6,432 bases of DNA from positions 1-6,432 of the forward strand of contig CAMRBO010000031.1 of the NCBI GenBank assembly GCA_947040465.1, given 5' to 3'. The translations under genes and the position numbers were made by a program. This stretch comes from an uncultured Mycoplasma sp. Its GTDB lineage: Bacteria > Bacillota_I > Bacilli_A > Mycoplasmatales > Metamycoplasmataceae. The notes beneath the pieces are model-generated. The model saw only the letters and a list, made by a program, of their open reading frames with translations. It was not told the DNA's origin and made no database searches. Of this stretch, positions 1 through 5,916 are shown one piece after another. The first letter of the stretch is position 1; every line of letters begins with the position of its first letter.

Positions 1-365
1 AATTTAATGGTTTTAAAAGATGGCAAAGTAACATTAGGAACACTTTGAGCGCTCATAATGGGTTTTTTAGTTTGGTTATCTATTACAAAATGTTCTGTAT
101 TAGCTTTTATAAAGGGCACTACTGTGTCTGAAGGAACATTAGTAGGGGATATGAAGTAATTTTGAGGATTTTCATTAAAATTATTAACGAATTTATCTAT
201 AGAACTTAAATCGAATAAAGGATCTGTTTTGATAAAATTATTTTCTAATTGTATTCTATCAATTTCAACCTTAGATGTTATCAAAGGAACATGTTGAGAA
301 CAAGAAATCATTATCAATGGAGTTGAAAGAGTTGTTATTGATAGTAATTTTAAGAATTTGGTCAC
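1..365 (-). CDS. Lipoprotein, N-terminal part (runs off left edge)
   Basis: Last visible member of the four-gene lipoprotein array, with 121 residues inside the window and the 3' end missing. It begins at GTG; the ATG two bases upstream is in another frame and soon meets TAA. A good AAGGAG lies 5 nt before the GTG. Residues 1-22 form a lipoprotein signal peptide: a short Lys-containing start, a hydrophobic stretch, and a lipobox M-I-S-C with the lipid-carrying cysteine at residue 22. The segment PLIM-x-SCS is nearly the same in the neighbouring lipoprotein (422-1147), which argues for common descent. The mature part is polar and Asn-rich (around FVNNFNENPQNYF) with no membrane segment, so the protein should be anchored to the outer face of the membrane. 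No tryptophan is seen. The 56-nt gap from the upstream lipoprotein contains a possible promoter. Function is not recognised. Confidence 0.85.
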   Translation of the reverse strand, partial: MTKFLKLLSITTLSTPLIMISCSQHVPLITSKVEIDRIQLENNFIKTDPLFDLSSIDKFVNNFNENPQNYFISPTNVPSDTVVPFIKANTEHFVIDNQTKKPIMSAQSVPNVTLPSFKTIK

Positions 366-370
366 ATTTA

Positions 371-376
371 CTCCTT
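371..376 (-). promoter_or_regulatory. Ribosome binding site deciding a GTG start
   Basis: AAGGAG on the minus strand, 5 nt before GTG at 365-363. It supports the GTG start of the leftmost lipoprotein over the out-of-frame ATG at 367-365. Confidence 0.7.
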
Positions 377-394
377 AATAGTTTTAATTTAAAA

Positions 395-400
395 ATTATA
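395..400 (-). promoter_or_regulatory. Possible -10 box for the leftmost lipoprotein gene
   Basis: A perfect TATAAT on the minus strand in the 56-nt gap between two lipoprotein genes would start transcription near 388 and give a leader of about 23 nt. No convincing -35 box is present at 16-19 nt upstream. AT-rich sequence makes chance matches common, so this is tentative. Confidence 0.35.
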
Positions 401-421
401 TAACATAAAAAAATATATTTG

Positions 422-1147
422 TTATTTTAAAGTCACAATTTTTCCTGGACCCATCGTTTCTTCTAATTCATTTTTAAGATAAATTTTGAATTTAAGTTCC
501 TTATTATCATTATCTGCAGAAATTTTTTCATATGAAGATATTTCAAAAGGTGGGATCGGATTTTTTAAATCAAATAATTTTCCTATATAATTAGGATTTC
601 CTGGATCATCAAAATTTATAGCTTCTTCAATATTTAGTCTATTGAACAGCGACTTTCCTTCTGCATTCAAAGTTTGCACATCATCAATTAACTTGTATTT
701 GTTATTAAAACTTGAAATAGTATCAAGTGTTGCAATTTTGAAATTAGAGATATTGAAAGAAGTAACACTTTCTTTTATTTCATCACCATTAATTTCTGTT
801 CCGATTACTGTAGGGGTTGGTCAATAAATTTCCTTAGTTTTTTCATCTCTTAAATAAACCGTGTAATTACTTGATCCGTTTGCATCTGTAGGAATTATAT
901 CTTCTAGCGTAATAACAAATCCTCCTTCAGTTTTGAAAACTGAAGGAAAAGCTTTTTCAAATGTATCTAAATTATAAATTGAAGATGCATATATTTTACT
1001 ATGTTCTACTCAATCTTTTTTTTCAACAACACTTTTGTAAAACTCGTCTATATAATTTTGATCAGTTGAGGAACAAGAAAACATAATTAACGGGGAAATA
1101 ATAGGAATTAAGACCGTTGTTGTTAAAAGGGATATTTTTAATTTCAT
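422..1147 (-). CDS. Lipoprotein, 241 aa, function unknown
   Basis: Third gene of the lipoprotein array. Under code 4 it is one continuous frame; two UGA codons (residues 46 and 109) are read as Trp. The ATG is preceded by GAAGGG at 7 nt. Residues 1-25 are a signal peptide ending in the lipobox M-F-S-C, with Cys25 as the lipid anchor. The mature protein has no further membrane segment and is rich in acidic, Asn and Ser residues, with alternating short hydrophobic stretches (for example YTVYLRDE and LKFKIYLKNE) that suggest beta strands. Its start overlaps the end of the preceding lipoprotein by 10 nt and it lacks room for its own promoter, so it is very probably co-transcribed and translationally coupled. 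PLIM-x-SCS is shared with the next lipoprotein. I recognise no known domain; a surface-exposed lipoprotein is as far as the sequence goes. Confidence 0.88.
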
Positions 1148-2334
1148 GATTCTTCCCTTCTATTTGTTAGTGAAGGATCAAAATTTATAACACCATCTTT
1201 ATACCCGTTTATTTCACTTACCATAATACTATATTCTTCAAAAAGAGTATTTGAATATCTTTTATTAAATATGGAAAAGTATATTTTACTTGTTTCATCA
1301 ATTAAATCCGTTCCGCTTTCGGGATTGAATGATATTATGAATTCTTTATCAAATTCACTAAAATTTTTTGAAAATTGAACTCCTAAATAAGGAGTCAATG
1401 AGTTTTGAACTTTTGTTGCTGGTGGAGTTGCTGGAAGTTGGCCCTCATGCAATCAATCGGGTTTGAATTTTTCTTTAATAAGAATGGTTAAATCGTTTCT
1501 CAAATTAGAGAAATTATTTGAAAATGTATTTACTAAAAATGGTTCAAATGTATAAACACTTTTAGAATCTTCATCAAACTCTATTGTAAAACTAACTTTT
1601 CCATTTGTAATCATATCAGTAGGTTTAATATTTGCATCTATCGACAATTCAGTATTGGTTATTTTCATATTTTTTTGAAATGCTATTGCATTCAAACTGT
1701 CAACAATAGTAGGTGCGATATAGTTTTGAAGTTTGCTAGAAAAAGCTGTCAATTGGGGTTTTGATGAATCAGAAAATATATTTTCTGATTCAACTGATGG
1801 CGGATATATAAATTTTTCTGAAATGTCAAGATCACTTGAAGTTTCTTTAATCCTTATTGAAATATCGTTTCTAATTTCATTAGTGTAATCATTAAAATAA
1901 ACTTCATTAAGTTTATTTTCAAACGTCAATTTGTTCATGGGAACTATATTTTCAATATTAGATACAGCACCACTAAGTTTAAATGAATATGTTTGGTAAA
2001 TGCTTTCATCTAATTTAGAAGATACCTTAACATTAACATCAGTATCTTTAGCTCCAATCAATGGAATTTCAAAATTTAATATTTTAAACAAAAGATTTTG
2101 ACCATCTTTATTTAATATTTTATTTATATGGGTTTCATTAATGTCGCCAATATTTTTTACATTATCAACATCTGTTGGTTTAGGTGATACCCTATCTTTT
2201 GCTGCTTGATATACTCAATTTATTTGTTCATCACGTTCCTCTTGTGACAAAGATTCATTTCCGCAAGAAACCAAAACAATTGTAGGTGATATGATTATCG
2301 ATAAAGACATTGGTACTAAAAATTTTATTTTCAT
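1138..2334 (-). CDS. Lipoprotein, 398 aa, with internal duplicated segment, function unknown
   Basis: Second and largest gene of the array. Three UGA codons (residues 40, 294, 397) are Trp under code 4; the standard code would cut it into pieces and end it at 1144. Residues 1-24 are a signal peptide with lipobox L-V-S-C (Cys24). After it comes a helical-looking acidic and basic stretch (residues about 29-50, with QAAKDRV), then beta-type sequence. The segment near residues 88-104 (FEIPLIGAKDTDVNVKV) resembles one in the preceding lipoprotein (IELPILGSKNLDIWLKV), so the two are paralogues. Residues 152-164 and 276-288 are an internal repeat. A Pro/Ala/Thr linker (residues about 298-307) precedes a C-terminal domain. 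The ATG shares its A with the preceding gene's TAA, and AAGGCGGTG upstream resembles a full Shine-Dalgarno. Likely surface-anchored; role unknown. Confidence 0.88.
1471..1509 (-). repeat. Internal repeat copy 2 in the 398-aa lipoprotein (residues 276-288)
   Basis: Encodes SNLRNDLTILIKE, matching NEIRNDISIRIKE at residues 152-164 of the same protein. At DNA level the 9-mers TTCTTTAAT and ATCGTTTCT (plus strand) occur in both copies with the same 12-base gap, which points to duplication rather than chance protein similarity. Confidence 0.55.
1843..1881 (-). repeat. Internal repeat copy 1 in the 398-aa lipoprotein (residues 152-164)
   Basis: Encodes NEIRNDISIRIKE. Its partner lies 124 codons further along the same gene. 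Shared residues are the RND core and the terminal I-KE, with conservative changes between. Confidence 0.55.
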
Positions 2335-3119
2335 TACACACCGCCTTGATCAATACCTTCAAATGGCAATTCTATTATGATTCCTGAGGTTCCGACGACC
2401 TTCTCATCATTCAATATACAATTCAACAAAATAGCTTCTCCTTCAAATTTAACAAAATTAAAATAAACATTTTTTTGTCGTCCTTCAAAAACAAATTTAT
2501 TTGTATTGTCTGAAACAAGTCTTTTATCTAATGAAATAATTTCTTCAACATCTTTATCCTTTAATTTTTGGATATCTATAGAAGAATTATTTTCAAAATA
2601 ACCAATTCCCAAAATAGCTTCATTTATCATTGTTGTTATTAAAGATTTATTTCCTAATACTAATTCTTCAAATTTAGGTTTCAAAGACTCTTCACCAACC
2701 TCGATAACTTTCGTCTCTTCTAATTCCTTAATGTTTGTTGATTCTATGCTATAAAATTCTGATATGTCAGGATAAATTTCTGAAGTTGAAGTTGAAGTCA
2801 CTTTCAATCAAATATCTAAATTTTTCGACCCTAATATAGGAAGTTCGATGCTTCACACTTCTATTGTAAAATCATTGGGAGAATAACCAGTTGGTAAAGG
2901 AGGATTTGAAAAATCTGTTATTTTCAATTCTAATGGGTTTATTGGTGTAGGTGTTGTACTTTTGAATGTAGGTAAAAGTTTTAACGCTGCTATTGCCTTA
3001 ACTTTGTCTTTAGCCTCATTTATTTTTTGTTCATCATTTGAAGAACAAGAAGATAAAGTTAAAGGAATTGTAATTATCACAGGGACAAATAATGAAAGTA
3101 AATTTTTTTTTGTAAACAT
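2334..3119 (-). CDS. Lipoprotein, 261 aa, first gene of the array, function unknown
   Basis: First gene of the lipoprotein array. UGA codons at residues 89 and 104 are Trp under code 4 and join two pieces that the standard code separates. The ATG follows GAGGA at 4 nt. Residues 1-25 are a signal peptide with lipobox L-S-S-C (Cys25). Next comes a short helical-looking region (EQKINEAKDKV, similar to the QAAKDRV region of the next gene), then a Pro/Thr-rich linker around residues 51-60. The segment IELPILGSKNLDIWLKV (about 91-107) matches a segment of the downstream lipoprotein. A TSTSTS run (from about 109) lies on a hexanucleotide repeat. A nine-A tract at codons 3-6 lies just after the start codon. 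The stop TAA overlaps the next ATG by one base (TAATG), so translation is likely coupled. Outer-surface anchoring is inferred; no enzymatic or transporter motif is visible. Confidence 0.88.
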
Positions 3120-3156
3120 TGATTCCTCACTAACTAAACTAATAATTTATTAATAA

Positions 3157-3165
3157 ATTTTATCA
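3157..3165 (-). promoter_or_regulatory. Possible extended -10 for the lipoprotein operon
   Basis: On the minus strand this reads TGATAAAAT, an extended -10 form (TG-n-TAAAAT). It would start transcription near 3150, about 30 nt before the first lipoprotein ATG. A second candidate, TATACT at 3179-3174, lies just upstream. Neither has a clear -35, and I cannot choose between them. Confidence 0.35.
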
Positions 3166-3175
3166 TTTTTTTAAG

Positions 3176-3181
3176 TATAAT
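3176..3181 (+). promoter_or_regulatory. Possible -10 box for the DhaM-like gene
   Basis: A perfect TATAAT on the plus strand in the 105-nt divergent region, about 44 nt before the TTG start. It overlaps a TATACT on the opposite strand, so the divergent promoters may lie back to back on the same core. The -35 is not convincing. Confidence 0.35.
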
Positions 3182-3212
3182 TTTAAAATAAAGTTGTAAA
3201 ATACTTTAAATT

Positions 3213-3217
3213 AAGGA
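3213..3217 (+). promoter_or_regulatory. Ribosome binding site deciding a TTG start
   Basis: AAGGA lies 7 nt before TTG at 3225. The ATG at 3217 overlaps this site and is followed at once by TAA, so it cannot be the start. Confidence 0.6.
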
Positions 3218-3224
3218 TGTAAAT

Positions 3225-3599
3225 TTGTACGCTTTTATAATTATCACAAATAAAATTAAATTTTCAAATGCTGTTAAAGATTATTTTATTTCCATGTCAC
3301 CTATAAATTATAATAATACTAAAGTATTTATTTATGGTTTGGATGAAAATAATGAAACGGAAATAATAGCAGATTTAAATAAAATATTAAAAAATAACAT
3401 AAAAATAACTAATGGTTTTGTTTTATCGGATTTTGGTGATTCACTTTTTTCATCAAAGCTTATTGAAAAAGAAATAAAAAATATCATCTACTCTAAAGGT
3501 TCTTTAATTGAAACAGGATTTTTAGCTTTTAAGTTAATCAATGGAAGTGCGCCCATTGAATCAATAATGCTATCCATAAATAGAACTATTGATAAATAA
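3225..3599 (+). CDS. DhaM / mannose-type PTS EIIA-like protein lacking the phospho-histidine
   Basis: A 124-residue soluble protein with no signal peptide, starting at TTG behind AAGGA. Its layout follows the PTS EIIA-Man fold used by DhaM, the subunit that relays phosphate from HPr to a dihydroxyacetone-type kinase. There is an N-terminal hydrophobic strand (FIIIT, 4-8), then a glycine-containing loop region, then GFVLSDFGDSLFSS (around 63-76), which corresponds to the family's VLxDxGSxLxNA segment, then SLIETGFLAFKLINGSAPIES, which corresponds to PLVEGxxAAxxxASxGAxxEE. Length is close to a single EIIA-Man domain. The catalytic histidine of the family's VSHS motif falls on Asn9 here (FIIITNKI), so phosphotransfer by the usual route looks impossible. 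The family match is from remembered motifs, not a search. It stands alone on the plus strand between minus-strand blocks; no kinase subunit is in the window. Confidence 0.65.
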   Translation: MYAFIIITNKIKFSNAVKDYFISMSPINYNNTKVFIYGLDENNETEIIADLNKILKNNIKITNGFVLSDFGDSLFSSKLIEKEIKNIIYSKGSLIETGFLAFKLINGSAPIESIMLSINRTIDK

Positions 3600-3601
3600 T
3601 T

Positions 3602-4372
3602 TTACTTATTTTTTTCTTCTGCCATAATTTTATCTATTTTTTCAGTTGTTTTGAAACTAATTTTAGCTAAAGAATAAAGAGCTTTACGTCCATATGTTTT
3701 AACGAATTCCATTGCAAATCTTTCTACAATTTCATTTGTTCCTAATGGTGTTTTCATTTCAATCTCTTCATCTTGGTCTTCCATCATTTTTAGAAAATGA
3801 TATCTAGCTATAACTGAAGCTGCAGCAACAGAAATGTGTTTTGATTCCGCTTTTTCCAATAACATAACTGGTTTAATAAAAGATTCTGCACTAAGTTTCC
3901 CCTCAACCAAAGTGGTGTAGTATTTAACAATGCTTGATTCGTTACTAAATTGATCAATAATAATCATATCATTCTTTACTTTTAAAGTTAATTCTAAATG
4001 ATTGATTGATTTTATATGTAAAAGCATTTTTAATTCATTTGCATTCATATATTTATTTAAATTATTATAACCTTTTTGAGTTAGATGACTAACTCTAAAA
4101 ATCAAAAGGTCTTTTAATTTTGGAAATATTTCCAAAATCTTTTTATCAGTCATTAATTTAGAATCTGTGACACCTAATTGTTTAATTTTATCTATATTAG
4201 ATACTTCAACAAAAGCAGCACAAGCAACCAATGGTGTTAAATAATCACCAACACCAGTCTCATCTACACCAATTATATTTTTATCATCAAATATTCCATT
4301 GCTATATTCAATGAATTTAATTGGTTTTGCATCCTTTTTGGGTTGTGGGGTTTTTGTTGTTGGTTTCGCCAT
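3602..4372 (-). CDS. rnhC: Ribonuclease HIII
   Basis: Endonuclease that cuts the RNA strand of RNA-DNA hybrids, acting in the cytoplasm on R-loops and leftover replication primers. The 256-residue product shows the RNase HII/HIII fold. The motif VDETGVGDYLTPLV (36-49) is the DExGxGD form typical of HIII rather than the DExGRGPLAGP of HII. A further acidic residue sits in IIIDQF (Asp140). AESKHISVAAASVIARY (175-191) is the conserved C-terminal motif, with Glu176. Probable metal ligands are Asp37, Glu38, Asp140 and Glu176. Family members are usually about 300 residues with an N-terminal TBP-like substrate-binding domain. Here only about 30 residues, Lys/Pro-rich, precede the catalytic core, so that domain is absent. 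ATG follows AAGGA at 8 nt. It lies 49 nt after a HAD phosphatase gene and probably has its own promoter. Confidence 0.92.
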   Translation of the reverse strand: MAKPTTKTPQPKKDAKPIKFIEYSNGIFDDKNIIGVDETGVGDYLTPLVACAAFVEVSNIDKIKQLGVTDSKLMTDKKILEIFPKLKDLLIFRVSHLTQKGYNNLNKYMNANELKMLLHIKSINHLELTLKVKNDMIIIDQFSNESSIVKYYTTLVEGKLSAESFIKPVMLLEKAESKHISVAAASVIARYHFLKMMEDQDEEIEMKTPLGTNEIVERFAMEFVKTYGRKALYSLAKISFKTTEKIDKIMAEEKNK

Positions 4373-4412
4373 AATATAATTCCTTTATACAAACTTATAA
4401 AAAGTTATTCTT

Positions 4413-4442
4413 ATTATATTATTAATTTTCTAAATTGTTCAA
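4413..4442 (-). promoter_or_regulatory. Probable promoter of rnhC
   Basis: On the minus strand, TTGAAC (4442-4437) and TATAAT (4418-4413) stand 18 nt apart. Transcription would start near 4406, leaving a leader of about 34 nt. The -35 lies inside the last codons of the upstream HAD gene. This is the best paired -35/-10 in the window. Confidence 0.5.
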
Positions 4443-5312
4443 AAAATTAATAATGAAATCTCCAACACCACCTTCTTTGTTGGTTAGCGAAGAAACAATG
4501 GTAGCATATTCTTTTACATTTTGATCTGCATTAGCCATAGCGACAGAATGTTCTGCCATTTTTAACATTGAAATATCGTTGAATCCATCACCTATTGCAA
4601 CACTGTTGGTCGCTTTAATGTCATAAAATCTCAATAAAAGAGAGATAACTTTTGATTTAGAAACACCTAAAGCTGTAATATCAAAAATCTTGGAACCATC
4701 ATCACCTCTTGTTCAATAATTAAATTCAGCTAAATCTCCATACATTCTATCAAGATATTTTTTTAGATTTTTAGCTTTATTCATTGAACTAACTTCTTTT
4801 TCATCATCATTTTGTATTTTTTTGAAGTCTATATCTAGGACTACACCTATTGGTTTTAAAGGTATCCTACTTAAATCAATACCTTCAACAAATTTAGGAA
4901 GTTTATTAAATCCGAATATTTGCTCTAATTCTTTATCTCTATTTTGTATTTGAACTCATCCAGGTCCCTCAATAGCATAATTTTTAGTAACTTTTTTTAA
5001 ATATTCATCACTAATAATATAAAGCATTTCATTTAAATTAACATATCTAATATAATCAATGAAAAATGGATCACAAGGATTGTGAATATGTGCCCCATTG
5101 ATGTTTCCGACAATTGTATCTAATCCGAGTTTTTCGTATATTTCCTTAGTGGAAACTCAAGGTCTTCCTGTAATTATGGATACAACATGACCTCTATCTT
5201 TAGCCATTTTAATACCTTCGATAGTTCTCGGGTGAATTTCATTAGTTATTGAATTAGATAATACTGTACCATCTAAATCAATCGCAAACAAATATCTTTC
5301 TGGTTTTGACAT
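4422..5312 (-). CDS. Cof-type HAD-superfamily (IIB) phosphatase
   Basis: A 296-residue HAD hydrolase, the class that removes phosphate from sugar phosphates, nucleotides or flavin phosphates through an aspartyl-phosphate intermediate. Motif I is DLDGT (12-16; nucleophile Asp12, acid/base Asp14), motif II is IITGR (46-50; Thr48), motif III is a lysine in GVSKSK (Lys219), and motif IV is GDGFND (241-246). The spacing between motifs II and III leaves room for the large C2 cap of subclass IIB. UGA codons at residues 52, 119 and 200 are Trp; without code 4 the gene falls apart into ends and a lost middle. I chose ATG 5312 because AAAGGA lies 4 nt upstream; an in-frame ATG at 5372 has no such site and would add 20 residues that do not belong to the family. 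The substrate cannot be told from sequence. It precedes rnhC on the same strand. Confidence 0.9.
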
Positions 5313-5316
5313 AATA

Positions 5317-5322
5317 TCCTTT
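5317..5322 (-). promoter_or_regulatory. Ribosome binding site deciding the HAD start
   Basis: AAAGGA on the minus strand, within GAAAGGATATTATG, 4 nt before ATG 5312. It supports this start over the in-frame ATG at 5372. Confidence 0.6.
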
Positions 5323-5348
5323 CTATTTAATAATCCTTTATTTAAATA

Positions 5349-5354
5349 ATTATA
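5349..5354 (-). promoter_or_regulatory. Possible -10 box of the HAD phosphatase gene
   Basis: A perfect TATAAT on the minus strand would start transcription near 5342 and give a leader of about 30 nt containing the AAAGGA site. A TTGTTT lies 19 nt upstream, a long spacing for a -35. The in-frame ATG at 5372 lies upstream of this start point, which fits the choice of 5312. Confidence 0.4.
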
Positions 5355-5381
5355 AAGAATAAAAACAAACATAAAACAATA

Positions 5382-5387
5382 TATAAT
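5382..5387 (+). promoter_or_regulatory. -10 box placing the transcript start on the trmL ATG
   Basis: TATAAT followed by exactly 7 bases and then the ATG of trmL. Transcription would start at or next to the A of the start codon. No Shine-Dalgarno-like sequence lies in the bases before the ATG, in keeping with a leaderless mRNA. No clear -35 is seen. Confidence 0.5.
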
Positions 5388-5394
5388 TCATTTT

Positions 5395-5916
5395 ATGATA
5401 AATATTATTTTATACCAACCAGAGATTCCACCTAATACAGGGAACATAATTAGAACATGCTATGCAACGGATGCCATTTTACATATAATTAAACCATTGT
5501 CATTTGATTTATATCATCCCTTGATTAAGCGCGCTGCCGCTGGTAGAGCAATTGAGGATATTGAATATCATGTTTATGAAAATTATGAAGAATTTCTTGA
5601 AAAACATAGTGATAAGAAAATATACTATATCTCTAGATACGGAATTAGGAATTATGCTGAAGCAAATTTCAAAGATTCAAAAGATGTTTGAGTAATGTTC
5701 GGTAGGGAATCTACAGGAATTCATAAAAACATTTTAAAAAATAATATTGATAATTGTTTAAGGATTCCTATGAGTGAAAAATGTAGAAGCCTTAATTTAG
5801 CAAATAGTGTCAGTTTAGTCGCTTATGAAATATTAAGACAAAATGATTTTAAAAATTTGTCATTGTTTGAAGTTCAAAAAGGAAAGAACTTTTTAACAGA
5901 GGATAATGATGAGTAA
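5395..5916 (+). CDS. trmL: tRNA (cytidine/uridine-34-2'-O)-methyltransferase TrmL
   Basis: SPOUT-class enzyme that uses S-adenosylmethionine to methylate the ribose of the wobble nucleotide in tRNA-Leu isoacceptors; known relatives act as dimers. The 173-residue product is a single SPOUT domain of usual length. PEIPPNTGNIIRTC (9-22) is the family's motif 1. MFGRESTGI (101-109) and IPMSEKCRSLNLANSVSLVAYE (124-145) form the trefoil-knot cofactor site. Trp99 is encoded by UGA. Where relatives usually have KRAGLDY, this protein has KRAAAGRAIEDI (45-56), in a locally GC-rich stretch. There is no ribosome binding site before the ATG, but a TATAAT lies 7 nt upstream, suggesting a leaderless transcript. 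The end overlaps the next methyltransferase gene by 8 nt, so the two form an operon. It is divergent from the HAD gene. Confidence 0.92.
5898..5903 (+). promoter_or_regulatory. Ribosome binding site inside trmL for the downstream methyltransferase
   Basis: AGAGGA lies 5 nt before ATG 5909 and only 2 nt before ATG 5906, so 5909 is the better start. It sits within the last codons of trmL, as expected for translational coupling. Confidence 0.55.

Noticed and set aside
642..827. Plus-strand open frame of 61 codons
   Set aside because: Lies entirely antisense to the 241-aa lipoprotein, with no ribosome binding site and no recognisable protein features.
1016..1023. Eight-base T run (A run in the lipoprotein 422-1147) as a phase-variation site
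   Set aside because: Encodes Glu-Lys-Lys in normal reading, is shorter than the tract at 3103-3111, and such runs are common in AT-rich DNA.
2962..3153. Plus-strand open frame of 63 codons
   Set aside because: Antisense to the start of the 261-aa lipoprotein, and its hydrophobic stretch is only the mirror of the signal peptide.
3594..3615. Possible terminator hairpin: AAATAA, 6-nt loop, TTATTT, then T run
   Set aside because: The stem is six A-T pairs only and is expected by chance in DNA of this composition.
4422..5312. HAD gene as a frameshifted or broken pseudogene
   Set aside because: The breaks are single TGA codons in one unbroken frame, and all four HAD motifs are intact under code 4.
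5313..5372. Longer start for the HAD phosphatase at 5372
   Set aside because: No ribosome binding site there, it would lie upstream of the likely transcription start, and the extra 20 residues precede a start with a good AAAGGA.
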